Part shown: positions 1-7,216 of the stretch, piece by piece
Position numbering within the stretch: the stretch's first letter is position 1
Layout of the letters: every line of letters starts with the position of its first letter
Source: Firm-04 sp045642925
Lineage (GTDB): Bacteria; Bacillota; Clostridia; Oscillospirales; Ruminococcaceae
Assembly: GCA_045642925.1 (NCBI GenBank)
Contig: JAZUJW010000033.1
Location: 1 to 46,867 of the forward strand
Direction: 5' to 3'
Length of the DNA: 46,867 bases
Notes under the pieces: model-generated
What the model saw: the letters and a program-made list of their open reading frames with translations, nothing else
The model's database searches: none
Told to the model about the DNA's origin: nothing
Translations under genes and position numbers: made by a program

Positions 1-27
1 AAGATGGTGGAAAATTTGCAAGCAGAT

Positions 28-333
28 GTGCCGCCAAGCCGCAAGGCGTGCTTTGTGCGGTGTTGCCTTAAGGGGTTCCCCCATACAATACCTGACTGTA
101 AGACAAAGAGGCAAGAGATATGGTTTATACCGTTCTCTTGCCTCTCTTTATTTTTGTTAGGTACGACACGAGGGGAAACCCCTTAATAGGGTTTCCCCTC
201 ACCCCTTCCTGATTAGATGGACGAAAAGGGTGTTTCGCGCTCTGCGGAGCGCGACCAGGGGCGCCGCCCCTGGACTCTGCGATTTTTTGAAAAAAATCGA
301 GTAAAACTTTATTTTCGCTTCGCGTGCATAGCC
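28..333 (-). repeat. Full-length copy of multi-hairpin 3' repeat element (copy R1)
   Basis: Read on the minus strand, the block starts 38 nt after the ribU stop with the 17-nt head GGCTATGCACGCGAAGC (333-317). It continues through a chain of hairpins: CGATTTTTT/AAAAAATCG (280-299), CCAGGGGC/GCCCCTGG (255-273), CGCGCTC-cgca-GAGCGCG (236-253), a 12-bp stem at 170-200, a nested hairpin at 89-163 and half of a longer palindrome at 48-70. The same order of modules recurs on the plus strand at 4845-5090 with different stem sequences. No convincing gene lies between 1 and 370; a 60-codon open frame at 4-186 runs through the hairpins. Function unknown; the 3' position suggests a role in transcript ends. 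Confidence 0.8.
89..163. repeat. Nested hairpin of copy R1
   Basis: The outer arms TACCTGAC (89-96) and GTTAGGTA (156-163) pair with one G-U. The inner 10-bp arms GAGGCAAGAG (108-117) and CTCTTGCCTC (135-144) pair perfectly and are followed on the plus strand by a T-rich stretch. The equivalent structure at 5016-5090 has the outer arms changed on both sides (TACCCGACAT/ATGTCGGGTA), so pairing rather than sequence is conserved. It could act as a terminator in either direction. Confidence 0.7.
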
Positions 334-370
334 ATTTTACTTTGGAAATACTCCCTTTGATACCTTCACA

Positions 371-1021
371 TTATTTTTGATTCAATCGCCACACAATAAC
401 ACCGCATCCAACCAGTATCACCGTGCAAATCGCATATACTGCCGCCGTTTCTCCCTTCTTCCCACTCGCCGCCGATGCTTTCCGGAATCCACACTGCACC
501 AGCACTTTCATAAACGGTCGGTACAACATCATCGCCGCCGCCGCATTGATCCCCGATTTCAATAAATTAAACGGCAAAAACATCGACGTCAGCAACGGCA
601 CGATCTCCTCCCGCGTAACACCCATATACAACGGCGAAATTAAATAATTCCATAACAGCATCGTCATCGTCATCGCCGCCATGCCACCCAGAAATCCCAG
701 CACCGCGCCCAATGTCGTTTCCTTCTTATGATAAATCAATGCAACCGTACACGCAAATGACGCACTCGACAACAGATTCATCACCATGCCAATCACTCCC
801 GTAGAACTAATCGGCAATTCCAATACCGCCGTCACAGCAGATACCGCCAACGCTGAATATGGCCCATACATCATACCCGCTAGTGCTATAAAAATATCCT
901 TCGGCTCATACTTCAAAAATCCGACAACTGGAATTTTCAGCAAAAACATCGAAATGTAACCAATCGCGCTCAAAAGTGCCAGCACAACAAGCTTTTTTGT
1001 GGAAATACGCGGCTTTGTCAT
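371..1021 (-). CDS. ribU: Riboflavin ECF transporter S component RibU
   Basis: This is the substrate-binding membrane subunit of an energy-coupling-factor riboflavin importer; the shared EcfT/EcfA1/EcfA2 module is not in the window. The 216-residue protein has about five to six hydrophobic segments. Near the N-terminus the stretch KIPVVGFLKYEPKDIFIAL matches the RibU signature (family knowledge). The C-terminus ends in one more membrane segment after a short Lys-rich stretch. I chose the ATG at 1021 because AGGAAG lies about 9 nt upstream; a start 13 codons earlier would have no such site and would sit closer to the terminator. An FMN riboswitch and terminator lie just upstream, which supports flavin specificity and implies repression when FMN is plentiful. 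Confidence 0.9.
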   Translation of the reverse strand: MTKPRISTKKLVVLALLSAIGYISMFLLKIPVVGFLKYEPKDIFIALAGMMYGPYSALAVSAVTAVLELPISSTGVIGMVMNLLSSASFACTVALIYHKKETTLGAVLGFLGGMAAMTMTMLLWNYLISPLYMGVTREEIVPLLTSMFLPFNLLKSGINAAAAMMLYRPFMKVLVQCGFRKASAASGKKGETAAVYAICTVILVGCGVIVWRLNQK

Positions 1022-1054
1022 TAAAATGCTTCCTTTCCAAAATTCATTGCAGTA

Positions 1055-1089
1055 AAACAAAATGCGCCCATGATATGCTCATGGGCGCA
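1055..1089 (-). terminator. Intrinsic terminator of the FMN riboswitch
   Basis: On the minus strand an 11-bp perfect stem (TGCGCCCATGA/TCATGGGCGCA, 5-nt loop, 63-89 of the second kilobase) is followed by a T-rich tract. It sits between the riboswitch aptamer and the ribU start codon, the usual position for FMN-controlled transcription termination. Confidence 0.85.
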
Positions 1090-1112
1090 CGGATGTACAA
1101 AAGAGATTGCGC

Positions 1113-1231
1113 ATTCGTTTCTTCCATCCGGACTATTACCGTCGGTATCGGAATTTCACCCATTCATGCTATTTACATAGCTCCCGGACTGTCACCGCCG
1201 ATGAGGAATTTCACCTCGCCCCGAAACAAAT
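1113..1231 (-). promoter_or_regulatory. FMN riboswitch (RFN element)
   Basis: The minus strand carries the conserved RFN blocks in order: GGGGCGAGGTGAAATTCC, then TCGGCGGTGACAGTCCGGGAGC, then GGGTGAAATTCCGATACCGACGGT, then AGTCCGGATGGAAGAA. The closing helix P1 can form between ATTTGTTTC (1231-1223) and GAAACGAAT (1121-1113) with one G-U pair. The aptamer starts only 13 nt after the stop of the upstream acidic protein gene. FMN binding is expected to favour the downstream terminator and so switch off ribU. Confidence 0.95.
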
Positions 1232-1243
1232 TATTATCGAATC

Positions 1244-1756
1244 TTATTCTTTTTCAGGCTGTTCGTCCTCTTCGTCCTCATCCTCACAGAGGTCGGGAAC
1301 GATCGCATCATAGTCAAAATCCAGCGATTCACCACAGCCGGGGCAAATCATACTGCCTTCTTCCAGCATGGTTTCACCGATGATGATGGTATCTCCACAG
1401 CTAGGGCACTGTACCTCATACTGCGGTTCATCATCGTCTTCATCCAGAAGTTCATAATCGTCAGGCGCAAGAACAGAGCCGAGTTGCAGGTCGTCATCCT
1501 CGTCATCATCCTCATCCTCGTCGTCGTCATCTTCATCACAATAAAGGTCACTCTCGACGTTTCCGAGATCCTCATCAATAATGTCGCAGAGCTCAGTCAG
1601 CTCATCAACCTGCGACTGCAAATCGTCGATATAGACTGCCATTTCCTCCATGACTTCAGACATCTGCAAAATGGCTTTGCCCTCCTTCGTAGAGGTATCA
1701 AGCTCCATTCCGTCCAGAAGACCTTTCATGTAAGCAATCTTTTCAGTCAATTTCAT
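1244..1756 (-). CDS. CD1247-like acidic zinc-ribbon protein
   Basis: A 170-residue soluble protein in three parts. An N-terminal helical region of about 65 residues (starting MKLTEKIAYMKGLLDGMEL) resembles the N-terminal domain found in clostridial CD1247-type proteins. An extremely acidic middle follows, almost all Asp and Glu. The C-terminus has two CxxC pairs (CPSCG and CPGCG, 22 residues between the pairs), typical of a zinc ribbon, and an acidic tail. I chose the ATG at 1756 because GGAG lies 6 nt upstream; start codons at 1780 and 1768 are less well placed. It lies between efp and ribU in the same direction. The function is unknown; an acidic, zinc-binding adaptor is only a guess. Confidence 0.8.
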   Translation of the reverse strand: MKLTEKIAYMKGLLDGMELDTSTKEGKAILQMSEVMEEMAVYIDDLQSQVDELTELCDIIDEDLGNVESDLYCDEDDDDEDEDDDEDDDLQLGSVLAPDDYELLDEDDDEPQYEVQCPSCGDTIIIGETMLEEGSMICPGCGESLDFDYDAIVPDLCEDEDEEDEQPEKE

Positions 1757-1821
1757 GAGTTTCTCCATCCTTTCTGACATTTCATTTTAAAATAAAGAAA
1801 GACTATACAAAAAGCGCGGAA

Positions 1822-2379
1822 TTATGCACGCTCCATGTATTCACCGGTACGGGTGTCAATACGGATCATATCGCCTTCATCAATGAACAGCGGAACTTTG
1901 ATCTCAGCGCCGGTCTCAACGATTGCGGGCTTGGTTGCATTGGTAGCGGTGTTGCCCTTGAAGCCGGGATCCGTTTTGGTGACCTGCAATTCCACAAAGA
2001 AAGGAGGCTCAACGCCGAATACCTTGCCCTTGTAGGACAGAACCTTTACTTCCATTTCTTCCTTGACGAATGCAAAGCTGTCACCAAGAATGTCCTTGCT
2101 GATCGGAACCTGCTCGTAGGTTTCGAGATCCATGAAGTAGTAGAGGTCGCCGTCATTGTAGCTGTACTGCATATCCTTGCGCTCAACATATGCAACAGGG
2201 AACTTTGCGGTCGGGTTGAAAGAAGTTTCAACCACAGCACCTGTGATAACATTCTTGTACTTGGTACGTACAAAAGCAGCGCCCTTACCAGGTTTTACGT
2301 GCTGGAACTCGACAACCTGAACAACCTGTCCGTCCATCTCAAAAGTCATACCATTGCGAAAATCGCCTGCAGAAATCAT
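1822..2379 (-). CDS. efp: Translation elongation factor P
   Basis: EF-P binds ribosomes stalled at polyproline and promotes peptide bond formation. The 185-residue protein has the usual three beta-barrel domains. The KPGKG loop, with the usually modified lysine at K32, is in domain I, and the C-terminal domain ends with the family pattern RIDTRTGEYMERA. The ATG at 2379 has GGAGG 8 nt upstream; an ATG six codons earlier has no comparable site. The gene is first in a co-directional set (efp, acidic zinc-ribbon protein, ribU). The gene beyond its promoter encodes a proline-rich secreted protein, a plausible kind of EF-P client. Confidence 0.97.
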   Translation of the reverse strand: MISAGDFRNGMTFEMDGQVVQVVEFQHVKPGKGAAFVRTKYKNVITGAVVETSFNPTAKFPVAYVERKDMQYSYNDGDLYYFMDLETYEQVPISKDILGDSFAFVKEEMEVKVLSYKGKVFGVEPPFFVELQVTKTDPGFKGNTATNATKPAIVETGAEIKVPLFIDEGDMIRIDTRTGEYMERA

Positions 2380-2434
2380 ATTATTAACCTCCATCATTTT
2401 TCAGACATTTCTCTGTCCGAACTCATATAGTCCT

Positions 2435-2463
2435 ATTTTACACCATTTCAAGCAATTTGGCAA
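2435..2463 (-). promoter_or_regulatory. Promoter of efp
   Basis: On the minus strand, TTGCCA (2463-2458), a 17-nt spacer and TAAAAT (2440-2435) lie about 55 nt before the efp start. This is a good SigA-type match. Confidence 0.7.
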
Positions 2464-2681
2464 TACCTAAGCGAAAAAAATGCGCTCTCACCTAAAAAAA
2501 TGCACCCGTCCCAACACGATTTTGTCACACTTCACGAAACGCATTCTATTTATTCGTCCGCCATTTCATGATTGTATCATTTCGCCCCCCTTTTCAGCTT
2601 CCTTTCTGCACATTTTCACATTCCGTGCATATTTCTGCTGTATACTGATTATTAGAATCTGACAGAAAGGATACATATATC

Positions 2682-4790
2682 ATGAAACACAAAACCAAAT
2701 CAATCGCTGCGTTCTCTGCTGCCTGTATGTTTCTGTTGGCAGGATGTCAGCAACAGCAGAATTCTTCACAAAACGATACTTCGCAGGCGGAAACCACGAC
2801 TGCTGTGACCGAATCTTCTCAGGAGGAATCCAGTCAGACTACGACCGCAGAAGCGTCGCAGTCCGACAAAACAACACCCGCCGCAGCTTCCGCCCTGACA
2901 CCGCTTTCCCTCAGCAAAAGCGATACAGAAACACAATGGGATGATTCTGCTGTCAAAATCACGCTTTCCGATGACGGCATCTCCGCATCTGATATGGACG
3001 GCATTTCCATCAATGGCAGTAGTCTTACCATTACCAAAGAAAATACGTATTTATTCAGCGGCACGCTTTCCGATGGCAGCATTACGGTCAGCCTGACGGA
3101 CGAGAAAGCCAAAGCCCATCTCGTATTCAATGGTGTATCCGTCACCAGCAAAACCGCTTCGCCACTCAATATTACGCAAGCAGACAAAGTCATTCTGACA
3201 CTTGCTGACGGCACAGAAAATACCCTTGCGGATGCCGCCTCCGACCAGACAGAAACCATCAAAGCCTGCCTGTATGCCAAAGACGATTTGACCATCAATG
3301 GCAAAGGTACTCTCGCCATTCACGGAAATGCCAACAACGGCATCCAATGCAGCAATGACCTCAAACTGCTGGGCGGCAAGCTGACCATTGAAGCCGCAAA
3401 TCATGGCGTGCGCGGAGATGATTCCGTATCCGTCAAAGACTGCACACTTTCTGTCACGGCACAGGGAGATGGCATCTGCACCAAGACCACCGACAAAGAA
3501 GGCAAAGGCAATGTCTTTCTGGAAAGCGGCACAGTCACCGTAAATGCTGCACAAGACGGTATTGACAGTGCCGTATCTTTCGGAATGCTGGACGGTAAGC
3601 TTTCGATTATATGCGGCGGCGGAACAGAAAATGCCGCGCCACATACCAACAACGATTTTCCAATGCACGGCGGTCGGAATGACTGGGGCGGACAAGCAAA
3701 TGCAGATACCGAACAGACGACCGTCAGCACAAAGGGCATCAAGGCCGGCTCAATCCTGCAAATGCAGGGCGGCACAGTCGAAATCAATTCAGCAGATGAC
3801 TGCATTCACAGCAATCAGGACGCATCCATCGGCGGCACTGCCATCATGCAGCTTTCCGCAGGTGATGACGGCATTCATGCAGACAATCAACTGACAATTG
3901 CCGAAAACGCTGAAATACAGATCACAGAATCCTATGAAGGATTGGAAGCATATTGCATTCAGATCAACGGCGGCAAGATTCACGTCCGCGCACACGATGA
4001 CGGACTGAATGCCGCAGGCGGCGACAATCTTACAAATACTGAAAGCAGTGATAATCCACAGGAAAATACATTCGGCAGAAGCAGATTTGCGACCGGTTCC
4101 GGCGAATTGAACATCACAGATGGTTATCTTTATGTCAATGCGGACGGTGACGGACTGGATTCGAATGGCGATATTACGATAACGGGCGGTACGATTCTGG
4201 TTTGCGGCCCGACCGAGAACATGAACGGGCCATTAGACTGCGGCGACCATCAGAATACGATTACTGTGACGGGTGGAACGCTGTTGGCAGTCGGCTCCAC
4301 GGGCATGATGGAAACGCCGGAGAAAAACTACATTGGAACGAGAAATCTGAATGCTTCTGCGGATACGCTGATTGTGATTACAGATGGCAGTGGTGCGGTA
4401 CTGGGTGCATTCAGAACGCCGAAAACGGCAGAAGGACTGGTATTCAGTGCAAACGGCATGGCAGACGGATATCAGGTATACACGGGCGGCACATATGAAG
4501 GCACTGAAAATGAAGACGGCTGGGCAGTTGGTGGAACATACACAGCAGGCACACTGATTGCGGAAGGAAGCGGCGGAGTGGAAGGACAAATGCCGCCTGA
4601 GATACCGCAGGGTGGATTTGAAGAACACAAACCGCCTGAAGGATTTGAAGGACAAAGACCGCCTAAGAGAGATGGGGAGCACACGCCGCCTGATATGTCA
4701 GGCGTTGAAAACTTCGAAGGACATCTTCCGCCATATCCGCCAAGTGATGAAAACGATGGACTCAATACATTACCGATTCACCGTAATTAA
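2682..4790 (+). CDS. Secreted Cthe_2159-like carbohydrate-binding lipoprotein
   Basis: A 702-residue protein with a lipoprotein signal peptide (lipobox LAGC, Cys22), then a Gln/Ser/Thr/Glu-rich linker to about residue 70. A long repetitive beta-helix region follows with recurrent GGxxxI and DDGIxA-type turns (for example the GDDGIHADN and DGDGLDSNG stretches). This pattern fits the Cthe_2159 family, described as calcium-binding beta-helix proteins that bind cellulose and pectin-like polymers (family knowledge). The last 80 residues are a proline-rich tail with repeated PPE, PPK and PPD units. RBS AGAAAGGA precedes the ATG. It is probably anchored on the outer face of the membrane and binds plant wall polysaccharide. 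No catalytic residues are evident. Confidence 0.8.
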   Translation: MKHKTKSIAAFSAACMFLLAGCQQQQNSSQNDTSQAETTTAVTESSQEESSQTTTAEASQSDKTTPAAASALTPLSLSKSDTETQWDDSAVKITLSDDGISASDMDGISINGSSLTITKENTYLFSGTLSDGSITVSLTDEKAKAHLVFNGVSVTSKTASPLNITQADKVILTLADGTENTLADAASDQTETIKACLYAKDDLTINGKGTLAIHGNANNGIQCSNDLKLLGGKLTIEAANHGVRGDDSVSVKDCTLSVTAQGDGICTKTTDKEGKGNVFLESGTVTVNAAQDGIDSAVSFGMLDGKLSIICGGGTENAAPHTNNDFPMHGGRNDWGGQANADTEQTTVSTKGIKAGSILQMQGGTVEINSADDCIHSNQDASIGGTAIMQLSAGDDGIHADNQLTIAENAEIQITESYEGLEAYCIQINGGKIHVRAHDDGLNAAGGDNLTNTESSDNPQENTFGRSRFATGSGELNITDGYLYVNADGDGLDSNGDITITGGTILVCGPTENMNGPLDCGDHQNTITVTGGTLLAVGSTGMMETPEKNYIGTRNLNASADTLIVITDGSGAVLGAFRTPKTAEGLVFSANGMADGYQVYTGGTYEGTENEDGWAVGGTYTAGTLIAEGSGGVEGQMPPEIPQGGFEEHKPPEGFEGQRPPKRDGEHTPPDMSGVENFEGHLPPYPPSDENDGLNTLPIHRN

Positions 4791-4807
4791 ACGTATTGAG
4801 AATCCAG

Positions 4808-4943
4808 AGGGAATTCCCCCTCTCGTATCGTACCCGACAAAAGCGGCTACACCCGCGAAGCGGGATTAAAGTTTTGGTCAAGCTTTTTCAAAAGCTTGCG
4901 AAGTCCAGAGGCAGCGCCTCTGGTCGCCGACCGCAGTCGGCGA
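4808..4943 (+). repeat. Copy R2b of the 3' element (plus strand): head and first three hairpins
   Basis: The head GGCTACACCCGCGAAGC (4845-4861) starts 55 nt after the stop of the Cthe_2159-like gene. Three hairpins follow: CAAGCTTTT/AAAAGCTTG (4879-4898), CCAGAGGC/GCCTCTGG (4905-4923) and TCGCCGAC-cgca-GTCGGCGA (4924-4943). Compared with copy R1 each stem differs on both arms but still pairs, and the third keeps the same cgca loop. The preceding stretch 4808-4840 (ending TCGTACCCGACAAAA) looks like a fragment of the element's tail. The 394-nt gap 4791-5184 holds only these repeats. Confidence 0.8.
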
Positions 4944-4946
4944 AAT

Positions 4947-5090
4947 CCCCTTTTATCGTCAAAAATAATCAGGAAGGGGTCTGGGGGAACCCTATTAAGG
5001 GGTGCCCCCAGTGCAGTACCCGACATCAATAATGAGAGGCAAGAGGAAAGCGTGATACCATCCTCTTGCCTTTAAATTTATGTCGGGTAC
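4947..5090 (+). repeat. Copy R2b continued: distal hairpins and shared nested hairpin
   Basis: In order these are CCCCTT/AAGGGG (4947-4979), CTGGGGG/CCCCCAG (4981-5011) and a nested hairpin. The nested hairpin has outer arms GTACCCGACAT (5016-5026) and ATGTCGGGTAC (5080-5090) and inner arms AGGCAAGAGGA/TCCTCTTGCCT (5037-5071). The nested hairpin is also the tail of the opposite-strand copy R2a, so the two convergent genes share it. A bidirectional terminator is a reasonable reading, though the T-tracts are modest. Confidence 0.7.
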
Positions 5091-5157
5091 GACACGAGGA
5101 GAAACCCCTTCCTGATTAGTTAGAACGAAAAGGGAATTTCGCTTCGCGTGTGTAGCC
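5091..5157 (-). repeat. Truncated copy R2a of the 3' element (minus strand)
   Basis: On the minus strand, 28 nt after the atpD stop, the head GGCTACACACGCGAAGC (5157-5141) runs straight into the CCCTTTTCGTT...AATCAGGAAGGGG part. The first three hairpins seen in R1 and R2b are missing. It then joins the nested hairpin 5090-5016. This internal deletion relative to R1 shows that hairpin modules can be lost cleanly. Confidence 0.75.
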
Positions 5158-5184
5158 GGATCGTTATGGAAAGACTTCCTCCGT

Positions 5185-5805
5185 TCAGGACGGATTCTTG
5201 CTCTTCTGCGCCTTGATGATCTTCATACGCGTGAATTCTTCACGTTCCTTTTCTTCCAGACTGTCGGAAATCATGCGGACAATCCCAATGTAACGCGGAA
5301 TCAATACATTCTTTAACGCATTTGCTCTGCGCTGCGTCGCCTGTATCGCATTCGCTAAACGAAATACGCCATTGTCAACTTCCGCAAGCATCAGCGTCAT
5401 ATCCCGTACCTTGCAAAATGCCTTGTATGCACCGTCAAGCTGTATGTTCGTACTCAAAAATCCATACGGAATCAGCGGATCTTCATACTCATGCTTCAAA
5501 ATCGGTATCTCTACACCCATGACACTCCGCGTTTCTAGCTGACAGGCACTATCAAGCGGCACAGACTCTACAAATTGCTCTACAACACCCAGCGTGATGT
5601 TCGCCTCTTGCAGCATCGCATACGCGGACTCGTATTCCTTCTCAATCGAACCGCGCAGTGCCTTCGCACGGTCAACCAACTGCATCAGTTCCCGAATCAG
5701 CACATTGCGCTTTCTGTCCATCAGGTCATAGCCCAACTTGCACAACGCCAAATTCCGCTTCGCCGCCATCAGATTTCCTTTCGTCGGAAATACCTGGTCA
5801 GCCAT
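5185..5805 (-). CDS. atpD: V-type ATP synthase subunit D
   Basis: Central-stalk (rotor axle) subunit of an A/V-type ATPase, 206 residues. It is a long alpha-helical protein with the family start MADQVFPTKGNLMAAKRNLA and a C-terminal helix containing ATQRRANALKNVLIPRY, the usual subunit D pattern. It is the last gene of the operon and overlaps the end of atpB by 8 nt, indicating translational coupling. A repeat element follows in place of a simple terminator. Confidence 0.95.
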   Translation of the reverse strand: MADQVFPTKGNLMAAKRNLALCKLGYDLMDRKRNVLIRELMQLVDRAKALRGSIEKEYESAYAMLQEANITLGVVEQFVESVPLDSACQLETRSVMGVEIPILKHEYEDPLIPYGFLSTNIQLDGAYKAFCKVRDMTLMLAEVDNGVFRLANAIQATQRRANALKNVLIPRYIGIVRMISDSLEEKEREEFTRMKIIKAQKSKNPS

Positions 5806-7216
5806 GCTGTGCCCTCACTTTCCGCTTCAATGCTTCTGCGGCTTCTGCATCATAATGCGCTTCCAGCATTTTGTCATCTACACGGTCGAGAGAGGACTTC
5901 GGCAACAACGAAAGCAAAGTCCACCCAAGGTCAAGCGTTTCTTCCATCGAACGGTTCTCATCAAAACGCTGTGACAGGAAACATTCCTCAAACATCTTGC
6001 CGAACTGCAAATACTGCTTATCCAGCGGCGAAAGTTCTTCTTCACCAATAACAGACGCCAGCGAACGTGCATCCTGCACCTGCGCATACGATGCGAACAA
6101 CTGGTTTGCAACCGCCGAATGGTCACCACGGGTATAGCCCTCACCAATACCGTCTTTCATCAGACGCGACAGCGACGGCAGTACCGAAATCGGCGGATAA
6201 ACACCCGATTGCTCCAAGCCTCTGTCCAGAACGATCTGTCCCTCCGTAATGTAGCCGGTCAGGTCAGGGACAGGATGCGTAATGTCATCATTCGGCATGG
6301 TCAGTATCGGAAGCTGTGTCACAGAACCCTCAATGCCCTCAATGATGCCTGCACGCTCATACAACGATGCAAGGTCGGAATACAGATAGCCCGGATAGCC
6401 CTTTCTGCCCGGAATTTCACCCTTCGAGGACGAAAATTCACGGAGTGCTTCTGCATAAGAGGTCATGTCGGTCATGACGACCAGAATGTGCATATGCTTT
6501 TCATATGCCAGATATTCTGCCGCGGTCAATGCACAGCGCGGCGTGATGATACGTTCAATAATCGGGTCATTTGCCAGATTCAGGAACATAACAACATTCT
6601 GCAAAACGCCTGATTCTGCAAAACTTCTGCGGAAATAGTCAGCAACGTCATTCTGAATGCCCATTGCGGCAAAGACAATTGCAAACTTCGTATTTTGTGC
6701 CTTCGCAATTTTTGCCTGCTGTACGATCTGCACGGCAAGCTTATTATGCGAAAGACCTGTACCCGAAAAAATCGGAAGCTTTTGTCCGCGAATCAGCGTC
6801 ATCAGGCAGTCAATCGACGAAATGCCCGTCTGAATGTAGTTACGCGGATATTGGCGGGAAACAGGATTCAGCGGCTGTCCGTTGACATCCCCGAACTTTT
6901 CAGGAACAACTTCGCCGAGTCCATCCGCAGGTCTGCCCGCACCCGTAAAGACACGTCCGAGCAAATCGCCTGAAAGCGGCAGTTCCATTGGTCTGCCTGT
7001 GAAAGTCGTGCGGTTGTTGTTCAGCGAAAGACCATGCGTGCCTTCAAAAACCTGCAAAATCGCCTTATCGCCTTCCAGCATGGCAACTCTGCCCGTGCGC
7101 TCCGTGCCGTCATCCAGCACAATGCGCGCCATTTCATCGAATTTCGCATCCTTGACGTGGTCGAGAACAACAAGCGAGCCGCTGATACTTTTCAGTCCGA
7201 AATATTGTAAGCTCAT
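5798..7216 (-). CDS. atpB: V-type ATP synthase subunit B
   Basis: The non-catalytic nucleotide-site subunit of the V1/A1 hexamer, 472 residues, normal length. It has the N-terminal barrel, a central RecA-like fold with IFSGTGLSHNKLAVQI in place of a Walker A motif (as normal for subunit B), and the family stretch IEGSVTQLPILTMPNDDITHP split around residues 290-315. The ATG overlaps the stop of atpA by 4 nt (ATGA). Confidence 0.97.
   Translation of the reverse strand: MSLQYFGLKSISGSLVVLDHVKDAKFDEMARIVLDDGTERTGRVAMLEGDKAILQVFEGTHGLSLNNNRTTFTGRPMELPLSGDLLGRVFTGAGRPADGLGEVVPEKFGDVNGQPLNPVSRQYPRNYIQTGISSIDCLMTLIRGQKLPIFSGTGLSHNKLAVQIVQQAKIAKAQNTKFAIVFAAMGIQNDVADYFRRSFAESGVLQNVVMFLNLANDPIIERIITPRCALTAAEYLAYEKHMHILVVMTDMTSYAEALREFSSSKGEIPGRKGYPGYLYSDLASLYERAGIIEGIEGSVTQLPILTMPNDDITHPVPDLTGYITEGQIVLDRGLEQSGVYPPISVLPSLSRLMKDGIGEGYTRGDHSAVANQLFASYAQVQDARSLASVIGEEELSPLDKQYLQFGKMFEECFLSQRFDENRSMEETLDLGWTLLSLLPKSSLDRVDDKMLEAHYDAEAAEALKRKVRAQHG

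Noticed and set aside
4..186. 60-codon open frame on the plus strand at the window start
   Set aside because: It runs through hairpin arms of the repeat element, has no clear ribosome site and no protein-like composition.
28..333. Insertion sequence or CRISPR as explanation of the repeats
   Set aside because: There is no transposase, no terminal inverted repeats bounding the whole block and no regular repeat-spacer pattern; the hairpins differ from one another.
2480..2662. 60-codon open frame in the gap between efp and the lipoprotein gene
   Set aside because: It has no ribosome site, and it lies in the divergent leader region.
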